From an uncultured Erysipelotrichaceae bacterium (GTDB lineage: Bacteria > Bacillota_I > Bacilli_A > Erysipelotrichales > Erysipelotrichaceae), in contig CAKUQM010000002.1 of assembly GCA_934675465.1 (NCBI GenBank), forward strand, positions 1 to 64,000: a stretch of DNA of 64,000 bases, read 5' to 3'. Below the pieces are notes generated by a model. The model was not told the DNA's origin and searched no databases. It saw only the letters and a program-made list of their open reading frames with translations. Shown here piece by piece: positions 58,371 through 64,000 of the stretch. The translations under genes and the position numbers were made by a program. Each line of letters begins with the position of its first letter. Positions within the stretch are counted from its first letter, which is position 1.

Positions 58371-60137
58371 ATGACATTATCAGATATTGTTAAGTTATTG
58401 GGTGGTGTTGCACTGTTTCTATTCGGTATGACCCTAATGGGTGATAGCCTTAAGAAGGTTGCTGGTACCAAACTAGAAGTTTTTTTATACAAGTTAACAG
58501 GTAGTCCTTTGAAGGGTATTCTTTTGGGTACTGGTGTTACGGCTATTATTCAATCATCTAGTGCTACAAGTGCGATGGTTGTTGGTTTTGTAAACTCTGG
58601 TATGATGAAGCTTAATCAGGCTATCAGTATTATCATGGGTGCTATTATTGGTACAAGTATTACAGGTTGGGTTATTTCTTTGTCTTATATTGGTACTGGT
58701 AATAGTGGTATGTTGGAATTGTTTTCAACAAGCACATTAGCTTCTTTGATTGGAGTTATTGGTATTTTGTTGATTATGGTTTCTAAGAAGCGTAAACAAA
58801 AGAATATCGGTGAGATTTTATTAGGTTTTACTATTTTGATGGTAGGTATGGAACAAATGTCTGGGGCTGTTAGTGGCCTTAGAAGTGAGCCTGCTTTCTT
58901 GAATGTATTTACATCATTCTCAAATCCAGCCTTGGGTATTGGTTTTGGTATGCTGTTTACAGCTTTAATTCAAAGTGCTAGTGCTGCTGTTGGTATTATT
59001 CAAGCTTTATCTAGTACTGGTGTTATTACCGTTGATATGACGGTTCCAATTCTTATTGGTATTGCGATTGGTGCTTCATTGCCAGTAATTATTTCTTCTA
59101 TTGGTGCTAACGTTGATGCTAAGAAGGCAGCTTATTCTTACTTAGTTATTGATGTTGTCGGTGGTTTGTTGTTTGCGGTAATTTTCTATGCTTTGAATTT
59201 CATTTTCCATTTTAATTTCTTGGATGATATTGTGAATCCTGTTTCTATCGCGTTTATTAATACAATGATAAGGGTTGTGATGATTGGCATGTTGTCTCCT
59301 TTTATTAAGACTGTTGAGAAGCTTGTTGGTCTTATGGTTAAGGATAATAATGATGAGGAACAAAGTGATACTAATTTGTTGGAAGAAAGATTCTTACAGT
59401 ATCCACCTCTAGCATGTGAAAACGTTACCCAGGTAATTAATACAATGGCTGGTAAGGTCTTGGATATTACTTTTAGTGCTATTAGCTTGTTGGATAATTT
59501 CGATGAGAAGAAGTTTGCTAAGGTAGAAAAGAAGGAAGTAAGGTTAGATGAGTATGAGGATAAGATAAATATTTATCTAACTAAGATGGCTTCTAAGTCT
59601 TTGAATGGTTATCAATCTAGACTTGTTGGTCGTTATTTACATAGTGTTGGTGATTTGGAAAGAATTTCTGACCATGCCTTAAATATTGCTCAATTAGCTC
59701 AGGCTATTTCTGAGGATAAGGTTGTTTTCTCTAGTGATAGTAAGAAGGAATTGGATTTATTATTAGAGGCAATTAAGAAGGTTTCTACAATGTGTATGGA
59801 TAGTTTTATTACGAGCGATATTGAACAATCATATGCGGTTGAACCTTTAGAACAAGTGGTTGATAAGATTGTTGATAAGATGAGGGAGAATCATATTGAG
59901 CGTCTTCAAAATGGTGAGTGTAATGTTCAAAGTGGTTATATCTTCGATGACTTGTTGAATAACTTTGAAAGAGTTTCGGATCATTGTTCAAATATTGCGT
60001 TGGCAACCATTGGTTCCTATGATAAGAATTTCGATACTCATACGTTTGAGATCGATATTAGAAAAGAAGATCATTTCTTGGATCTATATCGTCAATATCT
60101 TGATGAATTAAATTATTATGATGTCTTAAGTAAGTAG
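58371..60137 (+). CDS. Na/Pi cotransporter family protein with PhoU-like domain
   Basis: The 588-residue protein has two inverted NptA repeats with the QSSS-type motif ('GTGVTAIIQSSSATSAMVVGF' and 'ALIQSASAAVGIIQAL') in the membrane part (about 1-310). A cytoplasmic PhoU-like helical domain (about 345-570) follows. The family takes up phosphate with Na+. GGGGAG precedes the ATG. Confidence 0.9.
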   Translation: MTLSDIVKLLGGVALFLFGMTLMGDSLKKVAGTKLEVFLYKLTGSPLKGILLGTGVTAIIQSSSATSAMVVGFVNSGMMKLNQAISIIMGAIIGTSITGWVISLSYIGTGNSGMLELFSTSTLASLIGVIGILLIMVSKKRKQKNIGEILLGFTILMVGMEQMSGAVSGLRSEPAFLNVFTSFSNPALGIGFGMLFTALIQSASAAVGIIQALSSTGVITVDMTVPILIGIAIGASLPVIISSIGANVDAKKAAYSYLVIDVVGGLLFAVIFYALNFIFHFNFLDDIVNPVSIAFINTMIRVVMIGMLSPFIKTVEKLVGLMVKDNNDEEQSDTNLLEERFLQYPPLACENVTQVINTMAGKVLDITFSAISLLDNFDEKKFAKVEKKEVRLDEYEDKINIYLTKMASKSLNGYQSRLVGRYLHSVGDLERISDHALNIAQLAQAISEDKVVFSSDSKKELDLLLEAIKKVSTMCMDSFITSDIEQSYAVEPLEQVVDKIVDKMRENHIERLQNGECNVQSGYIFDDLLNNFERVSDHCSNIALATIGSYDKNFDTHTFEIDIRKEDHFLDLYRQYLDELNYYDVLSK

Positions 60138-60158
60138 TCCTAGTGGCTACTTATTTTA
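60131..60158 (+). terminator. Weak terminator after the Na/Pi cotransporter gene
   Basis: TAAGTAG (60131-60137) pairs with CTACTTA (60147-60153), followed by TTTTAA. Confidence 0.45.
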
Positions 60159-60276
60159 ATATATGAGCACATATAAAACCTGCTTATTAAAATACTGAAA
60201 ACTAAGTCGACAGATAATTTATAAACCGTTATAAAGCTCATGAGTAGTATTTATTTTATAATTGTGTCGAATATTC

Positions 60277-60329
60277 CAAATAAAACAACAAATGTGACGA
60301 TTAATTTCGGATAAAAATTGTTTTATTTG
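60277..60329. promoter_or_regulatory. 12-bp perfect inverted repeat in the leader of the LevR-like gene
   Basis: CAAATAAAACAA (60277-60288) and TTGTTTTATTTG (60318-60329) flank 29 nt. A TATAAT lies just upstream at 60257-60262, so the repeat is in the transcribed leader, before the ribosome site at 60347. Confidence 0.6.
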
Positions 60330-60359
60330 AAATGTTTTTATACTAAAGGAGCAATGGAA

Positions 60360-62951
60360 ATGAGTACGGTAAGTAAAATATTAGAATACTTAAATCAACA
60401 AAGAATTAATTTTGATAATTTGGATGATTTTACTACGGTTAGTATTTCAGAGAAGCTTATTATGTCAAGAACTTCAACTTCTGAATATTTAAATTCATTA
60501 GTTAAAGATGGAAAAGCGGTAAGAATCAAATCAAGACCAGTATATTATCTTCCAGTAAAGAAATTAGAAGAAGTATATAACTTAAAAATTGATGAATTTG
60601 AGTTTTTGTCTATCGAAGCATTAAAGAGATATCTTGATACAAACGCAAACTATGTTAGAGACTTTGACTTTGCAATCGGATGTAATGGCAGTTTGATGAT
60701 GCCAATATCTTCCTTAAAATCAGCTGTTTCTTACCCAACTTCTTTACCGGTTATTATTTTCGGTAAAAAAGGAACAGGAAAAAAGTATCTTGCTAAATTG
60801 GCTTTGGACTATTTGAGGAATAACAATCTTTGTGATAAAAAATCAAAATTTATTTACTATGATTTATCTAAAGAAAGCTTTGAAGATGTATTAATAGATA
60901 TTAAAAAGAATGAAAAACAAATCCAAAAAGGGTTAATTTATCTAAATAGTGTGTCATCTTTATCTTTGAAGCAACAAAAGGAATTGGCATTAACAATAGA
61001 GACTATTGAAAAGTTGAAGATTATTGTATCTTCTGAACAAGATGCTGATTATCTTGAACCGGAATTGTTGTTTGAAGTTCCGGTAAGAATAAGCCTTCCT
61101 TTATTTGTTGATAGATCAGAAGATGAAAAGAAACAGTTTGTTACTAATTTATTTAGAGAAGAAGAAAAGAAACTAAACAATACTTTTTTGATTTCTAGAA
61201 ACTTATTAAATACATTAGCCAAAATAGATTATTCGAATAATATTGATGATTTAAAAAAGACTATAGTAGCGGTTTGTGCAAATGCTTATGATAGAAATGC
61301 AAATCCGATTGAAGTTGATGTTAAACATTTGCCAGTAGAATTTTACAATTATGTATCTTTTATAAAGAAAGATGAGCTAATTACTTTGGATATGTATGAA
61401 GCATCTTCGTTTTGCGACAGTGTTATTGATTATATGAATTTGTTATTGAACTACAATAAAGAGCTTGGCGATGTTAAAGATTATGATGGCACTCGTAGCA
61501 TTATGCGTCAGTTCTATGAGATGCTAGAAAAAACCGATTTGTATTCAGATGAAAAGATTCAGTTATATGAAAGAACACTTAGCGAGCTAATCAATAGTTT
61601 GGAACAAAACAGAGGAATAAATCTACCACTTAATAGTATTCATATTCTTGCTAGATTATTGATTTTGGAGGAGAATTCAAGATCACAACTTGCTAGATGG
61701 CAAAGCAAAGTACGCGAATCTTTAAGAAGTTTATTTGAAGATATTAAAACTAACTTGATAAATGAATATATTTTAGAGGAAAAGATAGCAAATGCAGTAC
61801 AAAATGGATTAAATATACAGCTGTCTATTGTCTCTAAAGTAATTATTATGCTAAATATTCATTACTTTAATTCAAATATAAAGAATCAAAAAATAACCGG
61901 AATTGTCTTGTCTCATGGAATCTCAACCGCTTCATCAATTGCGATTGCGGTTAATACTTTATTAGAATCTCAAGTTTTTGAGGCTATAGATATGTCGCTT
62001 GACACTACGGTTGATGAAGTAGCTAATAGAGTGAATTTATTTGTTAAGAATAACCCATATTTAACAGACATTGTTCTTTTGGTTGATATGGGTTCTTTAG
62101 AAAAACTAGACACATTGATTGAAAATAGAATAAATATTGGAATTATAAATAATGTTTCAACCGCTACAGCTCTTAATGTTGGCAGTATGATTCTTCAAGA
62201 AAGAGAATTGGAGGAAATTCTTAAGAAGGCAGTTATTGAGTCAGCTTGTCATTATAAATTGATTCATTCAAAACAATATGAAAGAGCGATCGTATTTGCT
62301 AGTGATACTGGCGTTCAAATATCTGAAAGATTAGTTTCTTTATTTAAGAAGTCTTTGCCTAAGAAAATTGATTTGGTTATGGTTGCTTATGATTATAAAC
62401 AACTAAAAGAGATAAAAACTGAAGATGCTATTTTTCAAAAATATGATGTTGCGTTATTAATTTCTTCAAAGGGTATTGATATTGGCAACGTCGACAATAT
62501 TTCTCTTGAAGAAGTTATGAGTTTTGAGAAAAATGATGTTTTGAGAAAAGTCCTTGGTGATTACTTGAATGAAGAGGAATTAGATTTGTTTGAGACAAAG
62601 CTATTGAAGAACTTTACTTTGGAGTCGATAGTAAATAATTTGACAATTCTAAATCCAACTCGACTATTGGATGATGTTTCCATTTCGATTAATAATTTGC
62701 AACAAAGCTTAGGTCATCGTTTCAAACCAAATACCGTAATTGGAATTTCTATGCATGTTTGTTTTATGATCGAAAGGCTTATGACTCATAGTGAAATTCA
62801 TGAGTCTGGCGAAGAAAGTGAATTTGAGGAAAATGAAAAGGATTTTATTTCTAATGTTAATAAGTCTTTTGAAAGAATCTACTCAACTTATAACATTAAG
62901 ATTCCAACTTCAGAAATGATTTATTTATTTGATTATATAAAGAACGATTAG
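60360..62951 (+). CDS. LevR-like PTS regulator with degenerate AAA+ domain
   Basis: The 863-residue protein has the LevR layout: winged helix (about 1-75), AAA+ region (about 105-330), PRD1 (about 385-500), an EIIA(Man)-like domain (about 515-640, His in VLSHGIS) and PRD2 (about 765-855, LGHRFKPN, SMHVCFMIER). The AAA+ part has GKKGTGKK for Walker A, 'LIYLNSVS' where LxxDE is expected, and no GAFTGA loop. It should not hydrolyse ATP or contact sigma-54 as LevR does. It likely controls the PTS operon that follows. AAAGGAG is 8 nt before the chosen ATG. Confidence 0.8.
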   Translation: MSTVSKILEYLNQQRINFDNLDDFTTVSISEKLIMSRTSTSEYLNSLVKDGKAVRIKSRPVYYLPVKKLEEVYNLKIDEFEFLSIEALKRYLDTNANYVRDFDFAIGCNGSLMMPISSLKSAVSYPTSLPVIIFGKKGTGKKYLAKLALDYLRNNNLCDKKSKFIYYDLSKESFEDVLIDIKKNEKQIQKGLIYLNSVSSLSLKQQKELALTIETIEKLKIIVSSEQDADYLEPELLFEVPVRISLPLFVDRSEDEKKQFVTNLFREEEKKLNNTFLISRNLLNTLAKIDYSNNIDDLKKTIVAVCANAYDRNANPIEVDVKHLPVEFYNYVSFIKKDELITLDMYEASSFCDSVIDYMNLLLNYNKELGDVKDYDGTRSIMRQFYEMLEKTDLYSDEKIQLYERTLSELINSLEQNRGINLPLNSIHILARLLILEENSRSQLARWQSKVRESLRSLFEDIKTNLINEYILEEKIANAVQNGLNIQLSIVSKVIIMLNIHYFNSNIKNQKITGIVLSHGISTASSIAIAVNTLLESQVFEAIDMSLDTTVDEVANRVNLFVKNNPYLTDIVLLVDMGSLEKLDTLIENRINIGIINNVSTATALNVGSMILQERELEEILKKAVIESACHYKLIHSKQYERAIVFASDTGVQISERLVSLFKKSLPKKIDLVMVAYDYKQLKEIKTEDAIFQKYDVALLISSKGIDIGNVDNISLEEVMSFEKNDVLRKVLGDYLNEEELDLFETKLLKNFTLESIVNNLTILNPTRLLDDVSISINNLQQSLGHRFKPNTVIGISMHVCFMIERLMTHSEIHESGEESEFEENEKDFISNVNKSFERIYSTYNIKIPTSEMIYLFDYIKND

Positions 62952-62963
62952 GGAGGGTTAGAT

Positions 62964-63380
62964 ATGATTAGATATTTATTCGCATCACATGGTCCTTTGG
63001 CTTCCGGGATGGCTGAAAGCGTGACATTTATCGCAGGAAAGGAAAAACATATTGACACAATTTGTGCTTATATGGATCCAAGTGTTAGTTTGGCACAACA
63101 AATAGAAGATGTTTTTAATACTTATGATAGTAATGATGATGTTGTTGTCCTAACTGATTTATATGGTGGTTCAGTAAATAACGAGTTTGTAAATCTTTTA
63201 CAAAAAAAGAAATTTTATTTGGTAGCTGGAATGTCTATGGCTTTAGCAATTCAAATGTTAATGACTTTAGATGAAAGCGACATAGAGAATAGTATCAAAA
63301 ACGCGGTTAATGAAGGTAAAACATCGGTTATATACTGCAATGATCTTATAAAGAAAGATAACGTTGAGGAAGATTTCTAA
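62964..63380 (+). CDS. PTS mannose-family EIIA component
   Basis: The 138-residue protein has the phosphorylation site His9 in FASHGPLASGM, and 'VVVLTDLYGGSVNNEF'. It passes phosphate from HPr to an EIIB that should lie downstream, outside the window. AGGGAGG precedes the ATG. The stop overlaps the next start codon. Confidence 0.9.
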   Translation: MIRYLFASHGPLASGMAESVTFIAGKEKHIDTICAYMDPSVSLAQQIEDVFNTYDSNDDVVVLTDLYGGSVNNEFVNLLQKKKFYLVAGMSMALAIQMLMTLDESDIENSIKNAVNEGKTSVIYCNDLIKKDNVEEDF

Positions 63381-64000
63381 TGGAACTATATCCAATGAAT
63401 ATCAATTATCGTTATTACGATTTAGAATATTTCTTTAAAACCTGTAATACCGAAAACTGTAGAAATGTAGAACTTTGGCTTTGTCCACAACACTTTTTAG
63501 TAAATGCCCAATATATGCAAGATGCTGATTTGTTATTGAAACTAATGAATAAATATAACGTTAAGATTCAAGTTATATGTGGTGAACAAAATAATCCAAA
63601 GCCAAATAATATCGCTGCTAGAGATCCATTCTTAATCGAAAATACATATAAGTATTTCTGTAGAGTTGTAGATCTTGCCAGTCAAATAGGTGCAAAGATG
63701 ATTTTGGTTACACCTGGTTGGAATTATTATGATGAAAATCCAGATGTTGCTAGAAAAAGATCGATTTTGATGTTAAGAAGAATTGCCGATTATGCAAAGA
63801 ATAAGAACATAAAGTTGGCAATGGAAACTATTTGGTCCAAATCATCTCTTGTGGCTAATACTATTTCAAAGGCTAAGGAAATACTTGATGGAGTAGATAG
63901 AGATAATTTTGGATTAACTATTGATTTTGGTGCAATGCATTATGCTGGAGAAACATTAAAAGATTGGTTTGAAACATTTCCGGGAAAGATATGGCATATT
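63380..64000 (+). CDS. Sugar phosphate isomerase/epimerase family protein (partial)
   Basis: The first 207 residues of a xylose isomerase-like TIM-barrel (AP endonuclease 2 superfamily) are present; the gene runs off the window end. Metal-site type motifs are 'AMETIW' and 'LTIDFGAMHYAGE'. The ATG overlaps the TAA of the EIIA gene. The operon probably imports and isomerises a sugar or sugar derivative. Confidence 0.75.
   Translation, partial: MELYPMNINYRYYDLEYFFKTCNTENCRNVELWLCPQHFLVNAQYMQDADLLLKLMNKYNVKIQVICGEQNNPKPNNIAARDPFLIENTYKYFCRVVDLASQIGAKMILVTPGWNYYDENPDVARKRSILMLRRIADYAKNKNIKLAMETIWSKSSLVANTISKAKEILDGVDRDNFGLTIDFGAMHYAGETLKDWFETFPGKIWHI

Overview
The window looks like the chromosome of a low-GC, gut-associated member of the Bacillota, possibly of the Erysipelotrichia. 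That placement is inferred from gene content and not from a marker-gene comparison. Supporting signs are the rsmG-noc-soj-spo0J order that many Bacillota carry near the origin, a T-box in front of lysS, a yybP-ykoY manganese riboswitch in front of mntP, Bacillota-type PTS, Rex and CcpA signals, an AdhE-type fermentative dehydrogenase, and a choloylglycine (bile salt) hydrolase. Lysine codons are mostly AAG in the housekeeping genes but mostly AAA in the accessory blocks, which makes the mosaic structure visible by eye.

Layout. 1-2558: two cell-surface proteins, one with collagen-like Gly-X-Y segments. 2710-4503: an AlbA_2/ATPase-type regulator. 4590-8816: tcdA and a heterodimeric ABC exporter. 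8947-16716: pyrG behind a leader terminator, a MATE exporter, a 54-residue membrane protein, a tsaC/ywlC homologue, a CBS/DRTGG pyrophosphatase, a shrunken NagA-like protein, a DUF1146 protein, a TagO-like transferase and a lipoprotein. 16717-18883: riboswitch-controlled mntP and two membrane proteins. 18971-21013: a solitary TnpB with a candidate guide RNA, and a tRNA Asn-Glu-Lys array flanked on both sides by decayed, inverted tRNA copies. 21014-26441: amidohydrolase, aldo/keto reductase, bile salt hydrolase and lysS. 26556-36563: an accessory stretch with a MerR-type regulator, two AbiE-like nucleotidyltransferase toxin-antitoxin pairs and a beta-glucoside PTS operon under LicT-type antitermination. 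36633-41198: a CofE-like ligase, a FucO-like dehydrogenase and the KtrBA potassium system. 41268-47352: an island with a DUF262/RAMA protein, a tiny repeat protein, a WYL regulator, a PolC palm homologue without catalytic residues and an Xre regulator. 47461-60137: adhE, yitT, rsmG, noc, soj, spo0J, telA, yfcE, a YuiD-like gene, a sigma factor, uppP, trxA and a Na/Pi cotransporter. 60360-64000: the start of a mannose-type PTS operon led by a LevR-like regulator with a degenerate AAA+ domain.

How the genes work together. TcdA and the TsaC/YwlC homologue belong to the same tRNA position-37 (t6A to ct6A) modification pathway. KtrA and KtrB form one potassium channel. The bgl genes import and hydrolyse beta-glucosides, controlled by an antiterminator, a leader terminator and a cre-like site. 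AdhE appears to be under both redox (two Rex-like boxes) and carbon (cre) control. TagO-like and UppP proteins act in undecaprenyl-phosphate-linked envelope synthesis.

The strongest leads are the catalytically dead PolC palm homologue, the DUF262/RAMA-repeat-WYL island, the inverted pseudo-tRNA copies around the tRNA array, the LevR-like regulator without a working AAA+ motor, and a group of genes whose -10 boxes sit 6-10 nt from the start codon (possible leaderless mRNAs). All family names are from reading motifs by eye; no search was run.
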